Virus record (IMG/VR): IMGVR_UViG_3300025695_000007
Location: 1-64,000 of that record
DNA: 64,000 bases
From: a virus
Strand: one strand, 5' to 3'
The position numbers and the translations under genes were made by a program. Shown here in pieces: positions 56,715 to 63,956 of the stretch. The notes beneath the pieces are model-generated. The model searched no databases and had not been told where the DNA came from. It worked only from the letters and a program-made list of their open reading frames with translations. How positions within the stretch are numbered: position 1 is the first letter of the stretch; each line of letters opens with the position of its first letter.

Positions 56715-57036
56715 CTTCTTTTACCTCTGCTTTTGCAGGCTCAGCCTTGGGTACTTCAATTTTTACAGGCTTTGGCTTTGGTACTTCTATCTTTGGTTTT
56801 TCTATTTTTACTTCTGGTAATTTAGGTTTAGTAGCCATAAGCCAAAGTTCTGGCTCATTTCTTTCTAACATAATAACCATACGAGAGTAAGAACGAAAAA
56901 TTCTACGAATGTTTGAAAGTAGAACTGGTTTATCTGCAGCTTCTACATATTCTGCTTGAGAAAGAACTTTTCCTTTTTCAGCAAAAAACATGGCTACATC
57001 TTGTAGTACTTTCTTGATTTGTGCCTTATTCGACAT
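56698..57036 (-). CDS. Small Lys/Pro-rich protein between portal and protease
   Basis: A 112-residue protein. I use the ATG at 57036 (MSNKAQIKKVLQDVAMFFAE), preceded by AAGGAG, overlapping the portal end by 11 bases; a longer frame to 57093 lies wholly in the portal gene. Residues 1-65 are helical; residues 66-112 are repeats of Lys-Pro-Glu/Val type (PKLPEVKIEKPKIEVPKPKP). It may assist prohead assembly or bind the portal. No named family is recognised. Confidence 0.65.
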   Translation of the reverse strand: MSNKAQIKKVLQDVAMFFAEKGKVLSQAEYVEAADKPVLLSNIRRIFRSYSRMVIMLERNEPELWLMATKPKLPEVKIEKPKIEVPKPKPVKIEVPKAEPAKAEVKEDGKNI

Positions 57037-58228
57037 CTGTGTCTCCTTCGGTAGGTCTTCCACCCAAATCTGGGTTTGCTGCGCTGCCTGCAATATTCGC
57101 AGGAACTCTTAAATCGCTGTGACCTTCTACGGCTTCAAAACCTAGGTTATCACGAGCTTCATTTGGGGTAATAATTCCTGCGTTTACAAGAGCAGAATAG
57201 TATTGCGCGGAGTCGCGCAGTTCTGGTTGCAATGCTGGAATATTTGTAATATCTTCTGATAGCTCATACCCAAAAAATCTTTCTAAAGCAAAGTTTAATT
57301 TCTTTACTATAGGCAATACGGTTTCTAAATAATACAACCGCATATTCGGACGAAGATTAGCATTATTTCCAGAATCTAGTAAGATTGGAGGTACGCCAAG
57401 TGCTTTTAAAATAGTCTTTTCAGTTTCTTCTGTAGCACTTTGAAAGTCTAACTCTTTAAAGTTTACGTTTGAAATAGAGTCTACTTCAATACCACCATCA
57501 AGAATAAGAGGTCTACGGCCTCCTGCGTCTGGCTTATAACGTGCTTGCCAAGACATGAGCATACGCTCTTTAATTTTCTCTGAAAGAGTATTAGGACTTT
57601 TAAGTACGAGTCCTGGAACTGCACCATTCTTAAAGAAGTTATCTTGAAAAGATCTCATGCTCGACATTAACTTCATAGTACGAAGAGCAGGGCTTAAACG
57701 TGGAACTCCTCTATAAATAGAGTAGAACGAATTTTCTTTAACGTGAATAATTTCACTAGGAGAGTAAGTTATTCTCTCGTTAAAAGTAAACTTTTCAATG
57801 TAAGTAGTATCACTTGCATGAATAATCATCTTATCTGCTGGAAGATGATACAAGTGTACTCCATCAAAATAAATAAAGATATTTCCGTCAAGGATTAAAT
57901 CAATAATACAGTTTCTACGAAAAGTATTTATATCCTGAAAAGGATTAGGCTCAGTATTGAGAAGAAGATCTACTCTACTGCGCTTTATACCTTTCTGTAC
58001 GGCAGTGCCCTTTGTAGGCATTCCAACGATGGTATTAATTTCGGCAGCATCATCTACAATCATGTTGACGCCACGATTAACAATTTCTAATTCTTCGTAG
58101 GCACGCTCGTATGAATAAGTTGGCTCTCTAGTAGGCTCAATTTTATTATCGTAGTATGGTTGCGCAGGATTCAGTTTTTCTTCCAAATCTTCAGGCTTTC
58201 TACCTAGTAATGTATCATACCACGCCAT
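57026..58228 (-). CDS. Portal protein
   Basis: A 400-residue HK97-type portal subunit, twelve of which form the DNA gate. Visible family features are VNMIVDDAAEI, YIEKFTFNERITYSPSEIIH, GVPRLSPAL, FQDNFFKNGAVPGLVL, KELDFQSATEETEKTILKAL and GVPPILL, then an acidic C-terminus. Length is typical. It follows the HNH gene (14-base overlap) and precedes the protease-capsid fusion. Confidence 0.92.
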   Translation of the reverse strand: MAWYDTLLGRKPEDLEEKLNPAQPYYDNKIEPTREPTYSYERAYEELEIVNRGVNMIVDDAAEINTIVGMPTKGTAVQKGIKRSRVDLLLNTEPNPFQDINTFRRNCIIDLILDGNIFIYFDGVHLYHLPADKMIIHASDTTYIEKFTFNERITYSPSEIIHVKENSFYSIYRGVPRLSPALRTMKLMSSMRSFQDNFFKNGAVPGLVLKSPNTLSEKIKERMLMSWQARYKPDAGGRRPLILDGGIEVDSISNVNFKELDFQSATEETEKTILKALGVPPILLDSGNNANLRPNMRLYYLETVLPIVKKLNFALERFFGYELSEDITNIPALQPELRDSAQYYSALVNAGIITPNEARDNLGFEAVEGHSDLRVPANIAGSAANPDLGGRPTEGDTDVE

Positions 58229-58598
58229 GTTTAGTTCTCTGTATTTCTACCCAGTTCTCTTGCTTTTTAGCTGTAGCTAGAGAAGGATCTTTGCCATAAA
58301 TAGAGTGTAGCTGTAGATGATGTGCATGGCATAAAGTTACTGTATAGTCATATAACTCTGCGTGCTTTTCTTCTATAAACTCATCTCTCCATACGACAAT
58401 GTATTCGTCAGTATAGTGATCAGGGCGTGTAGCCTGTTTTTCTTTCAACCACTCAGAGAGTAGAGGACTTAAACTGTAAAAATGATGAAAGTCTAGTTTC
58501 TCTGTACTTTCACAAATGTAGCAAGCCCCTGCTTTTTGGTATTGGGACTTTGCTTTGTCCCGAATATACTTAACTCTGTCTCTTTTTAGCTGTGCCAT
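58215..58598 (-). CDS. HNH endonuclease
   Basis: A 127-residue nuclease with a zinc-type CYICEST motif near residue 24, the HH pair in KLDFHHFYSL and a distal CHAHHLQLHSIYG, as in HNH or endonuclease VII-like proteins. HNH nucleases next to large terminase are common in HK97-type phages, where they can be needed for packaging cuts. It has its own promoter P10; ribosome site is weak. Confidence 0.82.
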   Translation of the reverse strand: MAQLKRDRVKYIRDKAKSQYQKAGACYICESTEKLDFHHFYSLSPLLSEWLKEKQATRPDHYTDEYIVVWRDEFIEEKHAELYDYTVTLCHAHHLQLHSIYGKDPSLATAKKQENWVEIQRTKHGVV

Positions 58599-58626
58599 GT
58601 GGTTTCTTTTCTACTTTGATAACGAA

Positions 58627-58655
58627 ATTATAGCTAACTTGAGGTTTGTTGTCAA
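58627..58655 (-). promoter_or_regulatory. Sigma70-type promoter P10
   Basis: Minus-strand TTGACA (58650-58655), 17-base spacer, TATAAT (58627-58632). It should start at about 58620 and drive HNH, portal and capsid genes. It lacks the usual TTC before the -35. Confidence 0.9.
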
Positions 58656-58678
58656 ACACTATTTTTAACCATGTCCTA

Positions 58679-59983
58679 TTAGAATGTGGTCTGCGAAGTT
58701 TCAAACGAGTACAAAGCATATCGAAGAGCATCTGCCATATGCGATGCTTTGTTATGCTTGGGCTTCTCCTTTAATAGATTAGGGTTTGGGTCCCATTGGT
58801 ATTGGTCTAAGCAAGATAAAGTCTCGAAACACCTCTGATCTACAATAAGATTATTATTATCAACTATTGCTGCTACATGACCTATACCATCAATAATGGA
58901 CTTCTTTGCATTTATTGTACTAATATCATAATTCTGCGCAAAGTCAAATCGAGTTTGAGCAGCCGCAGAATCTATGTAAATAAAGTCTATATCATACTTA
59001 TTTATAGCATCTCTAATTTCTTCTGCATGTTTCTCTGTAGTTTTTTCAGAGTCGTAGTACTCTCCGAGTACATAATATTTTCCAGTATCCCAGTCATATG
59101 CTATTACACAAAAAGCGGTAGGATCTCTAAAGCCTACGTCTAACCCTGCGAATATATCCATACCAGTAGTGTCTAATTCTGATAAATCTGCAACACATTC
59201 TTCAGCATTAAAGTTCCAAATTTGTCCTTCATAAGTATTAAAATCCGCTTCGTATTCTTGCTTAAACTCTGACTCGCTCATAGACTTCTTGGCTTCGTCT
59301 ACATCATGTTGACTCATGCGAGGATTATCTTTGTAGGTTGCTTTTATACTTATCCATTCAGGAAACTCAGCAGAGAATCCTCTGTCAAAAAATTTTGCAA
59401 ACCAGTTATTCTTTCCTCGTGGAGTAGAAATAAAAATTGCTTTTGAATTATCTTTATCGAGTGTGGGGCGCAAAGAAACATTAAAAGCTTCCTCTCCGTC
59501 TGTAAGTGCCGCCTCATCAAAGATAATTAGATCGTAAGAACGCCCTACAGAAGAGTCTACCTGATTTACAGAACCCATTCGTACCGTAGAACCATTTGAT
59601 ATTTCTATAACTTTATCCTTTGCATTATCCCTTGTAACTTCGAGATCGAAGTGCTTAATAAGTGTTCTTTGCAGATCAAAGGAGATTTGAGAGAGGGAGT
59701 AGTTAGGGGACATGATAAGTATATTTGATTTTGGAACAAGTGAAACTAGTTGCCCTATAATATTTGCAATATAGGTTTTTCCCTGCCGTCTGGAGAGTGC
59801 TGCTGTCACAAAGCGATATTTTGGATTATTTATAGCATTTATAAGTGCTATTTGAGAGGGCAAAGGGTCGATTCCTAATAAATCCAGATAAGGATCAATA
59901 GGTAGTTTTAGAAATCGAGACCCTGAGTCTAGTTCTTGTATCTTTGTATATGGAACATCTACCCTACTAACTTGTACTGCCAT
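58679..59983 (-). CDS. Terminase large subunit
   Basis: A 434-residue packaging motor. The ATPase has a Walker A variant SRRQGKT (Lys69), Walker B DLIIFDEAA and the coupling motif ISTPRG. The nuclease has the three acidic sites LDVGFRDPTAF, IDFIYIDSAA and HMADALRYALY. Length is typical. The start is coupled to the upstream membrane-protein gene (TAATG). The gene lies upstream of the portal with HNH between. Confidence 0.94.
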   Translation of the reverse strand: MAVQVSRVDVPYTKIQELDSGSRFLKLPIDPYLDLLGIDPLPSQIALINAINNPKYRFVTAALSRRQGKTYIANIIGQLVSLVPKSNILIMSPNYSLSQISFDLQRTLIKHFDLEVTRDNAKDKVIEISNGSTVRMGSVNQVDSSVGRSYDLIIFDEAALTDGEEAFNVSLRPTLDKDNSKAIFISTPRGKNNWFAKFFDRGFSAEFPEWISIKATYKDNPRMSQHDVDEAKKSMSESEFKQEYEADFNTYEGQIWNFNAEECVADLSELDTTGMDIFAGLDVGFRDPTAFCVIAYDWDTGKYYVLGEYYDSEKTTEKHAEEIRDAINKYDIDFIYIDSAAAQTRFDFAQNYDISTINAKKSIIDGIGHVAAIVDNNNLIVDQRCFETLSCLDQYQWDPNPNLLKEKPKHNKASHMADALRYALYSFETSQTTF

Positions 59984-60324
59984 TATTCTTTTTTTCCACT
60001 ATTTGCGTATAAACCAAACCAAGCAGCTCCTGCTCCTACAATTACTGAAATTAGACCTGCTTGTTCCATGGTAGGGGCTTCTAAAGCCATAAACCATTTT
60101 GAACTTGAATAGAGTAAATAAATATAAGTAGTAATAAATATTCTTGGAAAGATACGCCAAGCATCTATTGCAACTGCCAAGTCTTTTATTTTTTGGTATC
60201 GAGCTTCCGGTGGGGGAGCTTCTGGAGCCGCTGCTGCTGCATCTTCAAGTTCATCAATACGATCTAGTAGAGCGTTGTATTTATCTAAGTCTACTTGTAC
60301 TTCATTTCGAGTATTATCTTCCAT
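59983..60324 (-). CDS. Membrane protein next to terminase, possible holin
   Basis: A 113-residue protein: a cytoplasmic helical N-terminal half with Ala/Pro run (AAAAAPEAPPPEA), then two membrane helices (FPRIFITTYIYLLYSSSKWF and AGLISVIVGAGAAWFGLYAN) and a short GKKE tail. The order and tail charge resemble the holin fragment at 1-93. Related proteins next to terminase occur in marine phages, often annotated holin; this is unproven. Confidence 0.65.
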   Translation of the reverse strand: MEDNTRNEVQVDLDKYNALLDRIDELEDAAAAAPEAPPPEARYQKIKDLAVAIDAWRIFPRIFITTYIYLLYSSSKWFMALEAPTMEQAGLISVIVGAGAAWFGLYANSGKKE

Positions 60325-60336
60325 TTAGTTTTCCAA

Positions 60337-61032
60337 TTATACCGGATCTAGTATTAGATCGAATGACCCCGTTGCGGGAAAGTTATTTCCAGTAGTTGTT
60401 GCTCGGAAATCTATATCCATCTTCGGAGGAAGATAGAAAGGAACAGAGTAAGTTTGAGTAAAAGTTGTTTCGTATAACTCAAGCTGTGCACGTATTCGGA
60501 AAGTTCCTCCAAAGTCACGAGTATATAATTTAAACTCAGCGTCCCCTCCTTTACCAATACCTGCGGTAAACTGGGTTCCGTAAGCACGAGTATTCGCAGG
60601 CACGGTGTATACACACATAAGAGTTTGACTATCTCCTATTTTTATATGCCCTACGACAGTGCCTGTACCTGAAACTGTACGAGCAGTAATGGTTCCTACA
60701 TTTGCTGCATCATCGCTATAAATCATACGATATATACGCTTAAAAGTATTTTGAGTAGGAACAGCTGTAAGTCCTGTCATTGTTACAGTTTCTTGTTGCA
60801 GAACATAATCTGCATCAAGACCATAAACCGTCAGAGACCCCGTATCGGAGGCAGAAGTACTAATAAGGTATAAAGTTTGGGGATTATCAAGTGCAGACCA
60901 TGGGTACGCTCCGCCTTGTGTCCAAAGGGTTTGAGTGCCTGAAACAAGATTTGGATTTGCTCCAAATTTGTGTTCAAAAACGTAGTCTCGTTCTGCGCCT
61001 CTAGCAATGTCTAATCCGTATGCTCCAATCAT
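60337..61032 (-). CDS. Probable virion structural protein
   Basis: A 231-residue beta-rich protein (start ATG 61032, on the stop of the previous gene; an in-frame ATG at 61038 is possible). MIGAYGLDIARGAERDYVFE and the repeated strands (QTLYLISTSASDTGSLTVYG; FRIRAQLELYETTFTQTYSV; PKMDIDFRATTT) resemble structural proteins of marine podo- and siphophages encoded just upstream of terminase. Likely a particle protein such as a decoration or tail component. Confidence 0.68.
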   Translation of the reverse strand: MIGAYGLDIARGAERDYVFEHKFGANPNLVSGTQTLWTQGGAYPWSALDNPQTLYLISTSASDTGSLTVYGLDADYVLQQETVTMTGLTAVPTQNTFKRIYRMIYSDDAANVGTITARTVSGTGTVVGHIKIGDSQTLMCVYTVPANTRAYGTQFTAGIGKGGDAEFKLYTRDFGGTFRIRAQLELYETTFTQTYSVPFYLPPKMDIDFRATTTGNNFPATGSFDLILDPV

Positions 61033-61355
61033 TACCATTTTACCTTATCGGCCCAATAAGCTGCGCTCATTTTGCCCTTTGCAATATTCTTTGCATGACG
61101 AGCCTTAAACGAGGCGCGCTTCTTTTTCATTGCAGCAGACTCACCAGCTTTAGGCTTGCCCGCAGTCTTTGCGCCTTGCTGACCGAAACGAATAGTCTTT
61201 ACTTTTGTTCCCACTTTTGCTACTACGATGTGAGACTTCTTAGGATGGCCAGGAGTTCTACGAGGTTTATTGTAGCCTGATACCTTAGCTCTTTTAAGTC
61301 TGGAGTCTTTCTTTTTACCTTTTCTTACCGCCACGTCGTTGTCTCTTACGAGCAT
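61032..61355 (-). CDS. Basic DNA-binding-like protein
   Basis: A 107-residue, very basic protein ending AAYWADKVKW. The C-terminal half (AAMKKKRASFKARHAKNIAK then GKMSAAYWADKVKW) is a recurring block in small marine phage proteins. The annotated first ATG at 61355 lies 41 bases inside the preceding gene; a GTG at 61334 is an alternative start. It could coat or condense DNA. Confidence 0.6.
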   Translation of the reverse strand: MLVRDNDVAVRKGKKKDSRLKRAKVSGYNKPRRTPGHPKKSHIVVAKVGTKVKTIRFGQQGAKTAGKPKAGESAAMKKKRASFKARHAKNIAKGKMSAAYWADKVKW

Positions 61356-61596
61356 ATGTTTTCACATAAGTCGGCTTGCCTCCAGGATTCCCTGCTGCAC
61401 GCTTTCTTCGAATAGCGGAGCGTTTTTGTGCTGGAGTCATTTTTGCTGCTTTGGCAGCTGGAACGCATTTAGGGTATTTTCCTTTTTTTGCCTTACTACG
61501 ACCGCAGGGCTGATATCCCCCGCCTTTTTTCGGACGAGAAATATCTACCCATTTTTCTTTAAACCACTTAGTAAGACCACCTCTAGGCTTAGCCAT
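61315..61596 (-). CDS. DUF5872-like basic protein
   Basis: A 93-residue, Lys/Arg/Gly-rich protein: WFKEKWVDISRPKKGGGYQP, CGRSKAKKGKYPKCVPAAKA, AIRRKRAAGNPGGKP. The VDI..PK..G....CGR......YPKC.P block with two Cys is that of the family I know as DUF5872, common in marine phages. Its ATG overlaps the stop of the 21-residue gene (TAATG). Nucleic-acid binding is likely from composition. Confidence 0.75.
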   Translation of the reverse strand: MAKPRGGLTKWFKEKWVDISRPKKGGGYQPCGRSKAKKGKYPKCVPAAKAAKMTPAQKRSAIRRKRAAGNPGGKPTYVKTYARKRQRRGGKKR

Positions 61597-61661
61597 TACT
61601 TTTTACGCTTTTTCTTTGGCTTGGGCGTATAAGGCCCTCCACTACAACTAGGTCCGTGCAT
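61596..61661 (-). CDS. 21-residue micro-gene
   Basis: An ORF encoding MHGPSCSGGPYTPKPKKKRK plus a final Lys. Its ATG is on the stop of the upstream gene (TAATG) and its own stop is on the next ATG (TAATG); GGGGAG lies just upstream. The double coupling and the Pro/Lys-rich content, like its neighbours, argue that it is real. Function unknown; perhaps a DNA-binding peptide or a coupling element. Confidence 0.6.
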   Translation of the reverse strand: MHGPSCSGGPYTPKPKKKRKK

Positions 61662-61846
61662 TACTTACTCCCCATGCGGTATCTACCGCCTCGTGCCTTG
61701 TAAGTCTTTACAAGCCACCCGTTTGCATAAGCTGAAGGATATACTTTAAACTTACGCTTTGCTTCGGACTTTACTTTCGCATAAAGCCGTTTATTTGTAG
61801 GTACGGGTTTTTTCTTTGTTACTTTTCGTCGCTTTTTGACAGCCAT
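61661..61846 (-). CDS. Small basic conserved phage protein
   Basis: A 61-residue basic protein: MAVKKRRKVTKKKPVPTNKR and FKVYPSAYANGWLVKTYKAR, ending GGRYRMGSK. The block VYPSAYANGWLVKTYK..GG.Y is widespread in marine phages. Overlaps the EF-hand gene's end (28 bases) and is coupled to the micro-gene. Confidence 0.72.
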   Translation of the reverse strand: MAVKKRRKVTKKKPVPTNKRLYAKVKSEAKRKFKVYPSAYANGWLVKTYKARGGRYRMGSK

Positions 61847-62043
61847 TGCTCTAGCTCTGCCTTTTCGATAACACCATCATCGTCTAGGTCTGCATCCAAG
61901 ATGCTTTCTTCAACTACGGCTCCAGCTAGACGTACTTTGATACCCGCAGCATCTTTAGCTTCCTGCTCGTTATTGTAGATTCCTACTACTTTTCCGCTTT
62001 CTTCGACAATCCACATGTCTCGCTTTTGTCTGATTGTTCGCAT
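61819..62043 (-). CDS. EF-hand protein
   Basis: A 74-residue protein; the ATG at 62043 (MRTIRQKRDMWIVEESGKVV) has AAGGAG upstream and is preferred to an in-frame ATG at 62082. A short beta part (WIVEESGKVVGIYNNEQEAK) is followed by a perfect calcium-binding loop, DLDDDGVIEKAE (Asp1, Asp3, Asp5, Gly6, Ile8, Glu12). One EF-hand alone usually needs a partner hand, so it may dimerise. It overlaps the 58-residue gene by 58 bases. Confidence 0.7.
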   Translation of the reverse strand: MRTIRQKRDMWIVEESGKVVGIYNNEQEAKDAAGIKVRLAGAVVEESILDADLDDDGVIEKAELEQWLSKSDEK

Positions 62044-62162
62044 TCTTCCTTCTCCTTTTTGGAACCGAATATCAAGTCCCAACCTGTTGCATAAGCGTTA
62101 TCGTCTCGTCCTTTTCTTGGCTTGCTTCCTTTTCCCGCTTCGCTTTTTGGGTTTCCAGCCAT
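61986..62162 (-). CDS. 58-residue conserved phage protein in overlapping frame
   Basis: A gene starting ATG 62162 with AAGGAG six bases upstream. The product MAGNPKSEAGKGSKPRKGRD then YATGWDLIFGSKKEKEE has the KGSKPR...WD.IFG pattern of a small conserved protein common in T7-like and marine phages. It overlaps the end of the 62-residue gene (65 bases) and the start of the EF-hand gene (58 bases) in other frames. The perfect ribosome site supports it. Confidence 0.75.
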   Translation of the reverse strand: MAGNPKSEAGKGSKPRKGRDDNAYATGWDLIFGSKKEKEECEQSDKSETCGLSKKAEK

Positions 62163-62286
62163 GTTCTACTCCTTGTAGTAATTTTACCATCTTTCTAGCA
62201 GAGGTCTTACTTTTTGCCTTTGCTTTCTTTTTAAGTTTCTTGCCGCTCTTCTTGTAGACTGTTGTTCCTTTAATCGTATAAGGCAT
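62098..62286 (-). CDS. Small very basic conserved protein
   Basis: A 62-residue protein: MPYTIKGTTVYKKSGKKLKK, then a middle KTSARKMVKLLQGVEHGWKP and a Lys/Arg end. The MVKLLQGVEHGWKP-type segment recurs in small phage proteins. It overlaps the hydrolase end by 17 bases; no clear ribosome site is seen, so it may be coupled. Confidence 0.65.
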   Translation of the reverse strand: MPYTIKGTTVYKKSGKKLKKKAKAKSKTSARKMVKLLQGVEHGWKPKKRSGKRKQAKKRTRR

Positions 62287-62653
62287 GATAAAATCTGTGT
62301 GAGCCTACGGCAACATAACTGCTACCTGCCCATCTTGGCCGTACGTAGTGCGCATGGTACCAAAGAGCTCCTGAAGTAGGGTCTTCGTACTTTGAGTAAA
62401 CCATCGCAACGTAAATTGCTTGTTTCCAAGCAGCCAAATCTTTAGGATTATCTGACTTACCGTCACAGTACCACGAAAATTGACATCGATGTCGCTGTTC
62501 TCCTCCATCTTTCACAACTCCACAATAGGAGTTCGGAAAGAGGGACGATTCGACACGATTCTCAACTACGTGAGCAACTGCAAGTTGAGATAAGAAATCC
62601 TCGCTTCTGGCCTCGAAGTAAATATTCAAGGCCATACACATGAGAACTGTCAC
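62270..62653 (-). CDS. SleB-like cell-wall hydrolase (Hydrolase_2)
   Basis: A 127-residue peptidoglycan hydrolase: MALNIYFEARSEDFLSQLAV, HVVENRVES, SYCGVVKDGGEQ, CQFSWYCDGKS and GALWYHAHYVRPRW match the SleB/Hydrolase_2 catalytic domain; the active-site Glu is in YFEARSE. It lacks a visible export signal. It overlaps the XhlA-like gene by four bases (ATGA), a second holin-endolysin pair in addition to that at 1-536. It may act at lysis, or degrade wall during entry. Confidence 0.88.
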   Translation of the reverse strand: MTVLMCMALNIYFEARSEDFLSQLAVAHVVENRVESSLFPNSYCGVVKDGGEQRHRCQFSWYCDGKSDNPKDLAAWKQAIYVAMVYSKYEDPTSGALWYHAHYVRPRWAGSSYVAVGSHRFYHALYD

Positions 62654-62862
62654 CTCGCAAATACAGTAACGACAAGGCCTGCTAGAAAGACAATAACTGC
62701 ACCACCAACGGCTACAATTCGTCCTTCTATGCGCTCAACAGCCTTTTCGATATCGCCAAGACGCTGAAAGTTTGTCTTCCAACGTTCTTCGCACTGTACC
62801 TCATGCCGATCTAATTGATTCTCGAGCGTATGTATTCGCTCTTCAACTCTATCCTCCACCAT
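62650..62862 (-). CDS. XhlA-like membrane protein (holin/hemolysin type)
   Basis: A 70-residue protein: a coiled-coil N-terminus (RVEERIHTLENQLDRHEVQC, RLGDIEKAVERIEGR) and one C-terminal membrane helix (VAVGGAVIVFLAGLVVTVFA). This is the XhlA pattern, a hemolysin/holin partner protein. It overlaps the small terminase (14 bases) and the hydrolase (4 bases), so lysis and packaging genes are translated together. Confidence 0.75.
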   Translation of the reverse strand: MVEDRVEERIHTLENQLDRHEVQCEERWKTNFQRLGDIEKAVERIEGRIVAVGGAVIVFLAGLVVTVFAR

Positions 62863-63310
62863 TGAGTAATTTCTCCATCAACTTTCCATAGTTTCCTTGA
62901 CCAAAAGGTATAGCTTCATTAATTTGAACATTTGTCTGGTTCTTGATTGAGGCGGAAGAAGCTTTCTCAAGCTCTACTTGTGCCTTAATCTCGTCCATAC
63001 GCATTTTATGAGCCATCTGTAGTAGGTCTGCTAAATCTTTCTTAGAATAGATTCCTGTTTCAGTTGCTTCTTCAAGTTTTGAAGCTATTATATCGTCCAT
63101 AACCGAAGCAATATTCCCTCGGTTGCGATATCCCATATCAAGGTACACGGTGTCAATGTACTGCTTTACTTCTCTTTTGTTCAGGGTAGACACAACCGTA
63201 TCTTCAGCAATGCTAAGATAGTTGCATACTTCACGAATATTTCCGTATTGTAAATACAGATTCGCTATTTCAATCCCTTCTGGAGATATTGTTGTTAATT
63301 CTTTTGCCAT
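62849..63310 (-). CDS. Probable terminase small subunit
   Basis: A 153-residue protein starting at ATG 63310 (MAKELTTISPEGIEIANLYL); a longer frame to 63502 would read across promoter P11. The N-terminal 60 residues form a helix-turn-helix (NIREVCNYLSIAEDTVVSTL), followed by a coiled-coil-like middle and a short Gly tail, the usual small terminase plan. It would recognise the packaging site and load the large subunit. The mRNA from P11 begins about at the ATG, so it is probably leaderless. Confidence 0.65.
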   Translation of the reverse strand: MAKELTTISPEGIEIANLYLQYGNIREVCNYLSIAEDTVVSTLNKREVKQYIDTVYLDMGYRNRGNIASVMDDIIASKLEEATETGIYSKKDLADLLQMAHKMRMDEIKAQVELEKASSASIKNQTNVQINEAIPFGQGNYGKLMEKLLNGGG

Positions 63311-63316
63311 TTTTGA

Positions 63317-63345
63317 ATTATACTGCATGACACAATTAAAGTCAA
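63317..63345 (-). promoter_or_regulatory. Sigma70-type promoter P11 (small terminase; leaderless start)
   Basis: Minus-strand TTGACT (63340-63345), 17-base spacer, TATAAT (63317-63322), preceded by TTC. Six bases separate the -10 from the ATG at 63310, so transcription should start on or next to the ATG. It lies 12 bases after the methyltransferase-like gene's stop. Confidence 0.9.
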
Positions 63346-63356
63346 GAAATTTTTTT

Positions 63357-63950
63357 CTATCCCCACTGTAAAGCCATTGCTGCTGCGATTCCAAAATAGG
63401 TAACGGAACGTTCGTGCCCAGAACCTCCGCCAAGTCGCGATTGCCCACTATCGGACTGATTTGCCCAACGAGGCTTACCGTCCACCCAGCGGGGTTCGAC
63501 ATATTCGCTAGGAACTAGGGCAGGTAAGTTTCGAAGCCACAAACCTGTCTTCTTTGAAGCATCTTCTCCAAAATCATAGGGTTGTACATATTGAGGCTTG
63601 GGCATAAAATCAAGTCGAGTACTAATACATCCTACAGGATTCTCGATGCACATATGTTTTACAGGAGCTTTCCACAACTTTTCGATAAATTTTAAACTTT
63701 CCTCGGTTTTGAGAGCGCGCTCTGGTTGTCGCTTGTTCCAATGTAGTCCCGAGGCCGCTAGATAGGTACAGGGTGGATGTAAAATTGCCATATCCCACGA
63801 ATTTTCATACAAAACTTTTACCACATCGTCGACAATATGAGGGCCGGGAGCTTCTGTTGGTAGTAAGTCGCACGAGATGGCCTCATGACCCATTGCCAAG
63901 AAGCAGTCACGAACAACGCCGGAAAATTCACACCCAATTAATATTTTCAT
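63357..63950 (-). CDS. DNA cytosine methyltransferase-like protein
   Basis: A 197-residue protein starting at ATG 63950 (MKILIGCEFSGVVRDCFLAM); an in-frame ATG at 63998 lies upstream of promoter P12. The SAM-binding-like start, DLLPTEAPGPHIVDDV and the PPCTYLAASGLHWN motif (PPC as in C5-cytosine methyltransferases, with the Cys) and CIENPVGC (ENP as motif VI) are present. It lacks the target-recognition domain and the C-terminal motifs of ordinary 300-400 residue enzymes. Such short forms are widespread in phages with no proven activity; it may block restriction. Confidence 0.72.
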   Translation of the reverse strand: MKILIGCEFSGVVRDCFLAMGHEAISCDLLPTEAPGPHIVDDVVKVLYENSWDMAILHPPCTYLAASGLHWNKRQPERALKTEESLKFIEKLWKAPVKHMCIENPVGCISTRLDFMPKPQYVQPYDFGEDASKKTGLWLRNLPALVPSEYVEPRWVDGKPRWANQSDSGQSRLGGGSGHERSVTYFGIAAAMALQWG

Positions 63951-63956
63951 ACAAGT

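Noticed and set aside
63311-63502. Upstream extension of the small terminase gene
   Set aside because: The added 64 codons run across promoter P11 and into the methyltransferase-like gene.
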